From NCBI GenBank assembly GCA_038562555.1, contig JBCFBK010000018.1, positions 34,200-98,199 of the forward strand: a stretch of 64,000 nt of DNA, written 5' to 3'. The position numbers and the translations under genes are program-made. Below, in pieces: positions 34,104 through 42,869 of this stretch. The notes under the pieces are model-generated. The model had not been told where the DNA came from. It did not search any database and saw only the letters and a program-made list of their open reading frames with translations. Source of the stretch: JBCFBK01 sp038562555 (GTDB taxonomy: Bacteria > Bacteroidota > Bacteroidia > Bacteroidales > Prolixibacteraceae). The first letter of the stretch is position 1. Each line of letters starts with the position of its first letter.

Positions 34104-36578
34104 TTAAAAGTCTCCGTTCCCGCCAAAATCCATTTCGTTTGCACCTCCTCCGGATTCAGCACGGTCATTTTTATAATTATTGATCTTGTAGCTTAAAGTC
34201 AGGGTCAGTATCCGTGGTTCCCGTTCAAATTTATTGTACGATTTGAAATTCGGCCCCATGGTTGTACCCTCGAACTTGCCTGTCCCCAGGATATCCTGAA
34301 GGCTTACGGTAGCCGTGAGTTTCTTTTTCATCAGGTCTTGCCGGTATGAAACATTGGTGTAAAGCATGCCTTTCTGATCACCCTGCACCGAAATGGATGG
34401 CCCCCTGTACATACCCATAAGCTGCAGTCGGCTGTCGGGCGAAAACTTAAATATCGTGCTGAGCCTTCCGTCAATATTCGTACTTTCACGTTCAATCAAT
34501 TCCCCTTCTGACTGGTCTTCGATCCGGTAATTGTAAACCGACACACTGCCGTTAATCTGCAGCCATTTTGCGGGATTGATATCGGCCATTAATTCGGATC
34601 CAAGTGAATAGTCGTGATTCAGGTTAACGGTTGTTTCATATAGGATACCGTCATCGCCCAGTTCGTCGACATGGGTGATCAAACCGTTTGTGATCCTGTA
34701 AAAACCCTCCAGCGAAATAAAAGAAGCGCCTAGCCGTTTGAGCAGGCCCAACTCGTAGGAGTTGGTATATTCCGGCTCAAGGTCGGGATTTCCGGTTCGA
34801 ATGGAATACTGGTCACGGTACTCAGGGAAAGGATCCAGGTCTCTTCCTCGCGGCCGGTTGATCCTGCGGCTGTAGCTGGTCATGAGCTGGTAATTTCCGG
34901 GCAGGTCAAGCGACAGGTGGGCTGTCGGAAAAAAGTCAAACCGGTCGAGCTTATACGATTGATCGGTACGCGGCAGGTAGGTTTGTCGTTTGGTATATTC
35001 GCCCCTGGTTCCCAGCATATACTGCAGCGGTCCCACTTTGCTCGAAACGGTGGCATAAAGCGAATGGATGTCGCGTTCAAAATCCTGATAATTACTGAAG
35101 TTATTATCTCTTTCCCAGGTTTGTGAGGTGTTGTTATACCGTTCAAGCAGATAATCTTCGGTCGACCGGTCAAGTCGGCTTTGGAAGCCCGCTTCCAGCT
35201 TTCCTGCAGTACCCAGCGGGCGTGTATAATCGGCCTGGAGGCGGTATTCGTTGTCCGCTTCATCTTCTGTACTGCGCAGGCGCAGGTTGTCGCCATCCTC
35301 AATGAGCTGGTAATTGGAATCGGCCATGTATTCGTTTTCTTCGTCGGTATCGTCGCCGTTACGGTGGGAATAATAGGCAAGTGCTTCCAGTTTATGGGTT
35401 CCTTCCTTGTTAAACATGTGCTGCAGGTTAATGCTTCCGTTCACGAAATCGCCGGCCCGCTTTCCCGGATCACGCTCGACCGAATAGCGGTCGACCGAAG
35501 CCGGAATGGTGTACCGGTGAATATTCGACTGGCCCCCCCCTTCAAAACTGTAATAGCCGTAATTCGCAATAAACCCCAGCGTCGTTTTGTCCGACAGGAA
35601 GAGGTCAGCTCCTGCCTTGAATTCGTAACCGCTGCGGGCGAATCCCCGCTCTCCATCTTTGATCAGGTATTCGGTGGTGTCCTCTCCATAGGTTTCCCTG
35701 CTGGAAAAATTCTTCCCGGTAAAGTTGCGGTCGCTGAAGTCGGCCCCTACGGTAAAGCTTGCCTTTTCTGTTTTCTTATTCAGTGTTATATCGAGTTGCT
35801 GTTTATCGTTTGTTCCGATCATGGCATTGATGACCCCGTTGATCCCGGTTTGGGCATTCTTTTTCATCACGACATTGATGATTCCTGCCATACCATCCGG
35901 ATCATATCTGGCCGACGGATTCGTGATGATTTCAATATTTTCGATGGCCGAAGCAGGGATTTGCTGCAAAGCATCACTGCCGGTGAGTACGCTTGGTCGA
36001 CCGTCGATCAGAACCGTAAAGCTCGATGATCCCCGGAGCGATACGTTTCCTTCAATATCGACCTGTACGGAAGGGGCATTCTCCAGGGCGTCAACCGCCG
36101 TACCTCCAATGGCATGGATATCCTGGGAGATATTGATCACCTTCTTATCTACTTTGTACTCTACCCGGGGTTTTTGCGCAACCACTTCCACTTCGTTTAT
36201 ATTCTCGGTGACCGCTTCAAGTTTAATGACCCCGAGGTCGATTTGCCTGGCTGAAGGAGTAATTTGTACGTTGTTAATGCGTGTTTTATTGAATCCGATG
36301 AAATTTGCTTCTACATAGAAACGACCGGGAGTGAGGTTGCCGATCCGGAATAAGCCCTGTGCGTCAGTGATTCCTCCTGTTACCAGCGTGGAGTCACTGC
36401 TGTTAAAGACCGATATATTGGCATATTCCATCGCTGTGTTCGATTCCCGTTCAACCACTTTCCCTTTTATCTGAAATCTGGCCGGTGCCGCTTCCGGTGT
36501 TTCCGCTTCCGCACCCGAAGGCTGTGCAACAGCAGCGATGCCTGCAAATAAAAATAGTACTAAAAATAATGTCCGCAT
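34104..36578 (-). CDS. TonB-dependent-receptor-like outer-membrane beta-barrel protein
   Basis: An 824-aa outer-membrane protein. The start is placed at ATG 36578, giving a clean signal peptide (MRTLFLVLFLFAGIAAVAQ); the longer frame only adds 34 unlikely residues. Order: carboxypeptidase-regulatory-like beta sandwich (about 35-115), plug-like domain (EVVAQKPRVEYKVDKKVINI to GIINVVMKKN, about 130-250), then a barrel of the OMP_b-brl_3 type. The C-terminus is Gly/Asp-rich and does not end in the usual aromatic residue pattern beyond Phe. No SusD gene is adjacent, so it is not a classical polysaccharide-utilisation pair. Substrate unknown. Confidence 0.88.
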   Translation of the reverse strand: MRTLFLVLFLFAGIAAVAQPSGAEAETPEAAPARFQIKGKVVERESNTAMEYANISVFNSSDSTLVTGGITDAQGLFRIGNLTPGRFYVEANFIGFNKTRINNVQITPSARQIDLGVIKLEAVTENINEVEVVAQKPRVEYKVDKKVINISQDIHAIGGTAVDALENAPSVQVDIEGNVSLRGSSSFTVLIDGRPSVLTGSDALQQIPASAIENIEIITNPSARYDPDGMAGIINVVMKKNAQTGINGVINAMIGTNDKQQLDITLNKKTEKASFTVGADFSDRNFTGKNFSSRETYGEDTTEYLIKDGERGFARSGYEFKAGADLFLSDKTTLGFIANYGYYSFEGGGQSNIHRYTIPASVDRYSVERDPGKRAGDFVNGSINLQHMFNKEGTHKLEALAYYSHRNGDDTDEENEYMADSNYQLIEDGDNLRLRSTEDEADNEYRLQADYTRPLGTAGKLEAGFQSRLDRSTEDYLLERYNNTSQTWERDNNFSNYQDFERDIHSLYATVSSKVGPLQYMLGTRGEYTKRQTYLPRTDQSYKLDRFDFFPTAHLSLDLPGNYQLMTSYSRRINRPRGRDLDPFPEYRDQYSIRTGNPDLEPEYTNSYELGLLKRLGASFISLEGFYRITNGLITHVDELGDDGILYETTVNLNHDYSLGSELMADINPAKWLQINGSVSVYNYRIEDQSEGELIERESTNIDGRLSTIFKFSPDSRLQLMGMYRGPSISVQGDQKGMLYTNVSYRQDLMKKKLTATVSLQDILGTGKFEGTTMGPNFKSYNKFEREPRILTLTLSYKINNYKNDRAESGGGANEMDFGGNGDF

Positions 36579-36750
36579 GCTTTGTTTTTTTGTTCTGTAT
36601 GTTAAGACAGTGAAAAGAACAGGTGGTTTAAAAGGGAATCGAGAAATCTTGTTAATAATTGTAAACACCGTTTTTTTCATAAAAAGTGCCGGGAACGGGT
36701 GAATTAACGCATTTATCGGAAAGTCCTTTTACGGGAATTTTTAATTTAAC

Positions 36751-36758
36751 TATCTTTG
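36751..36758 (+). promoter_or_regulatory. -7 box of the lipoprotein TIM-barrel gene
   Basis: TATCTTTG, 57 bp before the ATG; the -33 is only TTTT (36727-36730). It lies in a 237-bp divergent region. Confidence 0.45.
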
Positions 36759-36815
36759 ATCATATTATTGCAAACTAATTTTTATCAACTTAAGTCTATA
36801 AAAAGTAATCAAAAG

Positions 36816-37706
36816 ATGAAAAATGTAAGTGATTTGTTTAAAGCAGCTTTCATACTGATGGCTGTTTCAGTTTCTTCGGTAAGTGTGATTTCTTGTGGAA
36901 GCGCGCAGAAGAAGACAGAAGAAGGTCCCAAAAAGGACATTGGGATTCAGTTGTATTCTGTTCGGGATGATATGAAAGCCAGTCCTGATTCGACCATTGC
37001 CAGACTGGGCGAAATTGGATATACGTACGCAGAAGCCGCAGGGTATAATGAGGGCTTGTTTTACGGGATGGAACCTGCGGCGTTTAAAGCTTTGTTGGAA
37101 AGCAACGGGATGAAGCTGAAAGGTTCGCATACCGGCCCGAATTTGCCGAAAGAAGGTGAATGGGATCAGGCGATGCAGTGGTGGGACGCCTGTATTGCAG
37201 CCCATCAGGCAGCAGGAGTGGAATGGATCGTTAAGCCGTCGATGGGAGCTGAAGCTTATCGCAGTCTGGACACCTTAAAAATGTATTGCGACTACTACAA
37301 TGCCATAGGTGAAAAATGTAATGCTGCCGGTATCCGCTTTGGCTATCACAATCACGCACATGAGTTCGATACGGTGCTGGACAGCCAGATCGTTTATAAT
37401 TATATGCTGGAGAATACCGATCCTGCCAAGGTTATGTTTGAACTCGATCTCTATTGGATTATGAAAGGCGGGAAAAATGCCGTTGATTACTTTAACCAAT
37501 ATCCCGGGCGTTTCGAGGTTTACCACGTGAAAGATGAAAAGGAACTGGGTGCCAGCGGAACGATGGATTTCAAAACAGCCTTCGATATGGCCGAAAAGGC
37601 GGGTATGAAACACTACGTTGTGGAGGTTGAACGTTACGATTTTGAACCGATCGTAAGTGTTCAGAAAAGTTTTGAATACCTGAATAACGCCGAGTTTGCC
37701 AAATAA
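36816..37706 (+). CDS. Lipoprotein sugar phosphate isomerase/epimerase-like TIM barrel
   Basis: A 296-aa periplasmic lipoprotein: signal peptide with lipobox VISC (Cys about 27), then a xylose-isomerase-like TIM barrel beginning DIGIQLYSVRDDM. Metal-site motifs include FGYHNHAHEF, VMFELDLYWIM, FEVYHVKDEKE and HYVVEVERYD. ATG 36816 is chosen because it gives the signal peptide directly; the upstream frame is leader. Exported members of this family are frequent in Bacteroidota near Tat-exported Gfo/Idh genes such as the one 3.6 kb upstream, and both may act on the same periplasmic sugar or inositol. That link is inference. Confidence 0.9.
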   Translation: MKNVSDLFKAAFILMAVSVSSVSVISCGSAQKKTEEGPKKDIGIQLYSVRDDMKASPDSTIARLGEIGYTYAEAAGYNEGLFYGMEPAAFKALLESNGMKLKGSHTGPNLPKEGEWDQAMQWWDACIAAHQAAGVEWIVKPSMGAEAYRSLDTLKMYCDYYNAIGEKCNAAGIRFGYHNHAHEFDTVLDSQIVYNYMLENTDPAKVMFELDLYWIMKGGKNAVDYFNQYPGRFEVYHVKDEKELGASGTMDFKTAFDMAEKAGMKHYVVEVERYDFEPIVSVQKSFEYLNNAEFAK

Positions 37707-37727
37707 AACGCGATAAAACAGATACGG

Positions 37728-37764
37728 ATTGCCCCGGCGTGTTCTTCTTTAATGCCGGGGCAAT
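37728..37764. terminator. Bidirectional terminator; end of the nagB-ampG operon
   Basis: A perfect 11-bp GC-rich stem (37728-37738 with 37754-37764) with a 15-nt loop lies between convergent genes, followed by TCATTTT on the plus side. It marks the 3' end of the seven-gene minus-strand operon. Confidence 0.8.
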
Positions 37765-37769
37765 TCATT

Positions 37770-39047
37770 TTATGCTTTTTTGGTGCCGAACAAGGGATCG
37801 ATCTTCAAAAATGCAGCAACAATGAAACCCGGGACTGTGCAAATCAGAACCCAGATGAAAAAATGCTGATAGCCGATCAACTCCTGTATTTTTCCGCTTA
37901 CCATGCCCGGTAACATCATGCCCAGGGCCATAAACCCAGTGCAAAGAGCGTAATGAGCGGTCTGGTATTTGCCCTGCGACAGGTAAATCATATACAACAT
38001 ATAAGCGGTGAAGCCAAATCCATATCCAAACTGCTCAATGACCACACAGGAGGTGACGACGGCCAGGCTGTCAGGCTGAGCAAAAGCCATATAGACATAG
38101 ACCAGGTTTGGTACATTCATCGCCGCAACCATCGGCCATAACCACCTCCCGATACCATGGCGCGATACGGCAATTCCGCCAAGAATCCCGCCCAGCGTAA
38201 GCGCGACAACCCCCGCAGTTCCATAAATAAAGCCAATATTGGCGGTAGTCAGTCCCAGCCCGCCCTCGGACGGATTATCCAACAGGAAAGGAGAAGCTAG
38301 TTTAACCAGTTGAGCTTCGCCGAGGCGATAGACCAAAATAAAGATCAGACCAACGGCAACACCAGGTTTTGTGAAAAAGGAAATAAATGTTTCCGCAAAA
38401 TCCCGGAGTACTTCGGTCATATTTTTATTTCCTCTTTTTTCGTCCGAAACCGGATAAGGGAGTATCAGCATATGCCAAAGGAAAAAAGCAACAAATAGTC
38501 CGGCAAGTATGAAAAATGTCAGGCTCCATGCCCTTGAAAGCTCGTTCGACGTGCTTTCAAGGTAACCGGCCAGAATGACAAGCGGTCCTTGTCCGGCCAG
38601 CATCGCAAAACGGTAAAAGGTATTTCTGATGCCGACAAAAAAAGCCTGCTTCTGCTCCGACAGTCCCAGCATGTAAAAGCCATCGGCAGCTATATCGTGC
38701 GTGGCCGAGGAGAACGCCATCAGCCAGAGAAAGGCCAGACTATATTGTACAAAGTTGCCTGCAGGTATGGTGAAAGCAACGCCGGCCAGACCTGCCCCCA
38801 CCAGCAACTGCATACTGATGATCCAGAAGCGTTTTGTCCGCAGATTATCGACCAGGGGGCTCCAAAAGGGCTTGATCACCCAGGGCAGGTATAACCAGCT
38901 TGTGTACAAGGCGATGTCGGTATTCGATAAGCCCAGGCGTTTGTACATGATCACCGAAACGGTCATGACAACCACGTACGGAAGCCCTTCTGCAAAATAA
39001 AGCGAGGGGATCCAGGCCCATGCATTGCGTGTGGTAATTTTCTTCAT
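37770..39047 (-). CDS. AmpG-like MFS permease (muropeptide/sugar transporter)
   Basis: A 425-aa, 12-helix major-facilitator protein. The N-terminus (WIPSLYFAEGLPYVVVMTVSVIMYKRLGLSNTDIA) is the hallmark of the AmpG/SLC33 group, which in E. coli imports anhydro-muropeptides. It is the last gene of a seven-gene minus-strand operon, 5 bp after the SpoIID-domain gene. With NagB/PIG-L and NagX-like genes at the other end it suggests import of a peptidoglycan- or GlcNAc-derived sugar. Direction and substrate are inferred from family and context. Confidence 0.88.
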   Translation of the reverse strand: MKKITTRNAWAWIPSLYFAEGLPYVVVMTVSVIMYKRLGLSNTDIALYTSWLYLPWVIKPFWSPLVDNLRTKRFWIISMQLLVGAGLAGVAFTIPAGNFVQYSLAFLWLMAFSSATHDIAADGFYMLGLSEQKQAFFVGIRNTFYRFAMLAGQGPLVILAGYLESTSNELSRAWSLTFFILAGLFVAFFLWHMLILPYPVSDEKRGNKNMTEVLRDFAETFISFFTKPGVAVGLIFILVYRLGEAQLVKLASPFLLDNPSEGGLGLTTANIGFIYGTAGVVALTLGGILGGIAVSRHGIGRWLWPMVAAMNVPNLVYVYMAFAQPDSLAVVTSCVVIEQFGYGFGFTAYMLYMIYLSQGKYQTAHYALCTGFMALGMMLPGMVSGKIQELIGYQHFFIWVLICTVPGFIVAAFLKIDPLFGTKKA

Positions 39048-39052
39048 TAAGT

Positions 39053-40387
39053 TTAGGTTGAATACGGTTTTTGTTCAGAATAAATTTTCTTTAGAATGGT
39101 GTCTTTGAAATAATGGAATAATATCTTTTCATAGGGGTAACCCCGTTCGCCCATGACCGCAGCGCCGATCTGGCAAAGTCCCGCTCCGTGTCCCCATCCC
39201 GCTCCGGTCAACACAAATTTTTTGGGGATTCCGTTCTGCACCTCCGGATGATCAACTACAAAGGCCGAGCTGTAAAGGTGCGAGTTGGAGAGCGCCCTTC
39301 TGATTTCCAATTCCTTTCCGATAATCAGGATTTTTTTTGTTCCGGTAATCTTCAGTTTAATCAGACGGGCCGAATAGCCCCGCTCGATGGGTTGCAGACT
39401 GATGACCTCTCCAAAGTCGATCCCGGTCTTCTTTAACAGCAATGTGGAAAGTTCCTCTTGGGTATAGGTGACCTGCCAGCGGTAAAAGTCGGACGTGGCC
39501 TGGTCAAAGCCGGGCAGCACCTGCGACAGGATCTTTTTATCGCCGGTATTGCAAAAGGCGGGCGGATTGGACCGGATCCATTTTTCAGCTTCCGTTTCAA
39601 TCCGAAGATCAGGCAGATCTGCTTCCCTTTGGTCGTCCCTGACACGAACCAGATAACTATGTGGCCGTGGCTCCCAGATATATTCGAAGTTTTCCGAGAT
39701 GCCACCGCAACATTTTGAAAACCGGGCATCACAGATCTCGCCATCGCCAAAGAGCACTTCGCCGAATGTCGCATTGATAGCGTCATTCACCTTTGTATTG
39801 ATAATTTTTGTGATCCCCTGGTAACGCTGGCAATGGTCATCGGCGCATACATCAAAATGTGTATGATCTTCCCGGTCGTACCAGCGGATCTGCTCATCGG
39901 GGCTGTCAGGGGTAGTCCGGATTTGAGGGCGCTTGCTTCGCTCAATTTGCGCCAGCAGCCAGCTCCTGGAAATGACGGCATGCGCTTTTAACAGTTCTGC
40001 TGAACTGGTGGCGCTCATTTCGGACGAGATCACCGAACACAGGTAATCTTCGAGCGGGATGATATTGATGGCTCGAAGCCTGTCATCTTCCACGATTAAC
40101 TTCAGATCACCCCTAAAGCGCTGCTCTTCCTGTTGTTCCCAGTGAAATCCGATCCCAATGGTTACATTTTTCAGCGTAAAGGAATCGGTTGGGGCGGCGG
40201 AGCTGAATTTAAATTCGCCGGCTGTTTCGTTGACGCCGTTTCCGCCGGTGAGCACGATTGCACCATCGCAAACGATGGCGCGGAATTGGCGATCAGTGTT
40301 TGCGCCCGACCCGAAGTCTCCATGAAGTCCGAAACTGATTTCAGGAGCGGCCACGATGCCTACCTGGATAGTGGGTTGCTGGTTCAT
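39053..40387 (-). CDS. SpoIID/LytB-domain protein without signal peptide
   Basis: A 444-aa protein with the SpoIID fold, known from sporulation lytic transglycosylases that cut peptidoglycan glycan strands stripped of peptides. The catalytic-Glu region is conserved (VISSEMSATSSAELLKAHAV, Glu123), as are the later blocks CCGGISENFEYIWEP and AGWGHGAGLCQIGA. The N-terminus (MNQQPTIQVGIVAAPEIS) lacks any signal or anchor, so unlike SpoIID it should be cytoplasmic. Its ATG overlaps the DUF4922 stop by 4 bp. In this operon it may process an imported muropeptide or glycan. Activity is inferred, and catalysis versus binding is open. Confidence 0.85.
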   Translation of the reverse strand: MNQQPTIQVGIVAAPEISFGLHGDFGSGANTDRQFRAIVCDGAIVLTGGNGVNETAGEFKFSSAAPTDSFTLKNVTIGIGFHWEQQEEQRFRGDLKLIVEDDRLRAINIIPLEDYLCSVISSEMSATSSAELLKAHAVISRSWLLAQIERSKRPQIRTTPDSPDEQIRWYDREDHTHFDVCADDHCQRYQGITKIINTKVNDAINATFGEVLFGDGEICDARFSKCCGGISENFEYIWEPRPHSYLVRVRDDQREADLPDLRIETEAEKWIRSNPPAFCNTGDKKILSQVLPGFDQATSDFYRWQVTYTQEELSTLLLKKTGIDFGEVISLQPIERGYSARLIKLKITGTKKILIIGKELEIRRALSNSHLYSSAFVVDHPEVQNGIPKKFVLTGAGWGHGAGLCQIGAAVMGERGYPYEKILFHYFKDTILKKIYSEQKPYST

Positions 40388-41358
40388 AGGTTTGATCTTA
40401 TTGTTTGCATTAGCTCATTAAAAGCCGTGTCATTAATGGTGACCTGACTATAAATGTCAGCCAGATCGCCGTGACTCAGCTTATCGAAATCTTCCTTTCG
40501 GGGCAAGATGGCCAGGCCTCCGAATTCAACCGACGCCGGACTCATCATGATCTGTTTTTCCCCCTGCTCAAAAAACTGACGGGGACGTTGGCGGTCGCGG
40601 GGAAAAATCACAATCTTCCAGCTACCGTTTTCAAAACCTGAAAGGATGTTCATCATTGGTTCGTCTTTCTGGCCGCGTTTCTCCAGGGCCGTTAAAACCA
40701 GCATAAAGTGCCGGATGACTGCGGGGGCTGATGCTGAAGTCATGCAAATAAATTTTCGCAGATACTCCTTTCCTGCCCATTGCATCTTGATCTGGTCATC
40801 CTGGTACAACGTTCCGCCGTAGAGCCCCGTAATCTTCCCGATTTCCCGCTCGGCGGGCATCAGCATTTTTGTCCCGGCCTGGAAATGGAAATGATCAGGG
40901 GCGGAAGCTCCGCTTTGCGGTCCGTTGTAAAAGAGTGTGAATCCAGGTAGTTCCCGGCTTAACTGAAGCATATCGGGAAAATACGGCATAATCGACTGGG
41001 GAAGATGCTCATTGAGCGGAATTGTCAGATGTTCAGGGAAGATGGGGAAGGGATTGACTAAAATGGTATACCTGCCTTTAAAGTCAACTCCTTGTTGCTC
41101 TTTCGGACGGTTTTTTTCGCATAAAAAGCAAGGTCGTTCCCGGATCGACGCATCGTCGGTTTTTGCTGCCGACGAACGGATCCGCTCCGGGTTGAATTGG
41201 GCTGTGATCTGAAATTCCCCAAATGAGAAATTTCTGGATTCGATTTTGTCCATACCCGCCAGGTTGTCACGGAACAAGGGCCAATCTTTCTTTTGCTGAG
41301 TAATGAGCAGACTAACCTTTTCTGACAGCGATAGGTTGTATGTGGAGGGAATTGTCAT
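40384..41358 (-). CDS. DUF4922 protein: HIT-superfamily nucleotidyltransferase/phosphorylase-like
   Basis: A 324-aa cytoplasmic protein matching the DUF4922 layout. Cys77-x2-Cys80 (PCFLC) could bind a metal, FPEHLTIP resembles the GalT beta-strand segment, and DHFHFQAG (His156, His158, Gln160) is an H-x-H-x-Q motif like that of galactose-1-phosphate uridylyltransferase and nucleotide phosphorylases, where the His forms a nucleotidyl intermediate. I therefore infer nucleotidyl transfer or phosphorolysis on a sugar nucleotide. The gene lies 3 bp after the glycosyltransferase and overlaps the SpoIID gene by 4 bp, so these three proteins are made together. No function has been demonstrated to my knowledge. 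Confidence 0.8.
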   Translation of the reverse strand: MTIPSTYNLSLSEKVSLLITQQKKDWPLFRDNLAGMDKIESRNFSFGEFQITAQFNPERIRSSAAKTDDASIRERPCFLCEKNRPKEQQGVDFKGRYTILVNPFPIFPEHLTIPLNEHLPQSIMPYFPDMLQLSRELPGFTLFYNGPQSGASAPDHFHFQAGTKMLMPAEREIGKITGLYGGTLYQDDQIKMQWAGKEYLRKFICMTSASAPAVIRHFMLVLTALEKRGQKDEPMMNILSGFENGSWKIVIFPRDRQRPRQFFEQGEKQIMMSPASVEFGGLAILPRKEDFDKLSHGDLADIYSQVTINDTAFNELMQTIRSNL

Positions 41359-41361
41359 AAG

Positions 41362-41392
41362 CTAACGGCTAATAGCTGACAGCTCATTCATC
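41362..41392 (-). repeat. Heptad repeat C forming the C-terminus and stop codon of the glycosyltransferase
   Basis: On the minus strand TAG recurs 7 bp apart at 41371-41369 and 41364-41362, preceded in register by CAG at 41378-41376. The last TAG is the stop codon of the glycosyltransferase, and the array encodes its last residues (LSAISR). Confidence 0.75.
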
Positions 41393-42819
41393 CTGATCCT
41401 TGTCTTGAGTTCGATCGTCCTCAGCTTATCCTTATACGCGTCGTGTGCATTGAGTTTCGCGACATCGAGTGAGGCGTCCGAATTGTCTTCCCAGCGGCGG
41501 CAAAGATAGACAGGTTCATAAATACGTCCGATCTTCCATTTTCGGGATATGGCCAGTCCGATGGCGTAATCTTCCCCGTAACTGGTATTGGGAATACGGA
41601 TCTCTCTGACAACCGGCGTGTAAAACGCACGCGGAGCTCCCAGACCGTTTATTCGCAGCGCATTGTTCGGGCCGTTGTCAGGGCTCCACTCTTTATGGTC
41701 AATGATTCCCGGAGGTATCGGATTGAGCATAAAGTCGCACATCTGGTACGATCCGATCACCATGGCGCACTTTTCTTTGTGAAATTTATCAACAATCTGC
41801 TGGAGTGTTGTTGTGCCGGCGTAAAGGTCGTCGCTGTCGAGCTGCACGGCAAAACGCCCGCATTGGTTATGAAAGACGGCTTCGTTCCAGCAGCCTCCAA
41901 TGCCAAGATCGGTACGTTCGGGTTGAAGGCAGATCAGCCGCTGGTCGTTGTACTGTGCGAGGAGTTCTGTGGTCCCATCGGTCGAATGGTTATCGACAAC
42001 AATCAGGTTAAAAGGGAATGTCGTTTCTTGTTTCAAAACCGAATCAACCGCATCGCCGATGGTCCTTACGCGATTACGGACGGGGATTACGACGGTGGCC
42101 TCGACAGGGAAACTACCGGAAAAAAGTACTTCCCGGAAACCAGGCTTCAAAAATGCGCCAATCTTCTTCAGATGGGTGGTACAGGCGGCTTCCATCTCGA
42201 TTTGCCTGGCCCGGGCGGAGCCGCTCACATAGTCAAACATTTTTTCGCCCGACTGGCGGGTGTCGGTCTCTTTCGTCGTAAACAGGTATTCCGGAATGCG
42301 AACCAGCTCTCCCATACGGGAGGCCAGCAGGCGAAGCGCGTAATAGCCCGCATATTCCCAGGTTTCGTTTACTTCTGCCGGGTAAGCCTGAAGGACTTCT
42401 TTCGGGAATAGCTGGGCCGGTCCGAAGTTAAACTCATCCCGCAGGCTTCCCTGCTGATAGTCATTCACCGGATGATTCAGGGTTTTCCCTTCTTTAATTT
42501 CATAATAATCGCTGTATACCATGCCGGCTCCGGTATCCGAGGCCACGCCGGCCAGACGCTCCAGGGCAAATTGTCCCGGTTCTGCTGTACCGGCCTGTAA
42601 GGCAACCAGGGCAAAGTCGGCCTTGACATGCAGCGCAATCTGCCTGATATTTCCGACTGAAAGGGGTTGAAGGCTAACCAGCGTTTCGGCATGCTCAAAA
42701 CTGGCGTTAACCGGGCTGATCACATATACAGAGCCGGTCAGCCCGGACCGGCGCATTTTTTTGATCGTTTGCCGGGTTTCTTCCTCGCCGCTGTACGCGA
42801 TAATACAATCTATCTTCAT
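41362..42819 (-). CDS. Glycosyltransferase, GT2-type C-terminal domain with second GT-A-like N-terminal region
   Basis: A 485-aa cytoplasmic protein. Residues about 235-480 form a GT-A fold of family 2: ATVVIPVRNRVRTIGDAVDSV, LIVVDNHSTDGTTELL, and the donor/metal motif VQLDSDDLY (D-x-D). Residues 1-230 look like a second, diverged GT-A-like domain (MKIDCIIAYSGEEE, then MVYSDYYE), so the protein may be a tandem or half-inactive pair. There are no membrane helices. It follows GHL10 by 50 bp and precedes DUF4922 by 3 bp. Its last six residues and stop are made by a 7-bp repeat array, so its natural C-terminus may have been altered. Confidence 0.85.
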   Translation of the reverse strand: MKIDCIIAYSGEEETRQTIKKMRRSGLTGSVYVISPVNASFEHAETLVSLQPLSVGNIRQIALHVKADFALVALQAGTAEPGQFALERLAGVASDTGAGMVYSDYYEIKEGKTLNHPVNDYQQGSLRDEFNFGPAQLFPKEVLQAYPAEVNETWEYAGYYALRLLASRMGELVRIPEYLFTTKETDTRQSGEKMFDYVSGSARARQIEMEAACTTHLKKIGAFLKPGFREVLFSGSFPVEATVVIPVRNRVRTIGDAVDSVLKQETTFPFNLIVVDNHSTDGTTELLAQYNDQRLICLQPERTDLGIGGCWNEAVFHNQCGRFAVQLDSDDLYAGTTTLQQIVDKFHKEKCAMVIGSYQMCDFMLNPIPPGIIDHKEWSPDNGPNNALRINGLGAPRAFYTPVVREIRIPNTSYGEDYAIGLAISRKWKIGRIYEPVYLCRRWEDNSDASLDVAKLNAHDAYKDKLRTIELKTRIRMNELSAISR

Positions 42820-42869
42820 GATTCAAAGTCTAATACTAAATACTAAAAACTAACAGATGGAAGCTTCTT

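Noticed and set aside
35181..36029. 282-aa ORF opposite the outer-membrane protein gene
   Set aside because: Shadow frame of a well-supported gene; no recognisable motif.
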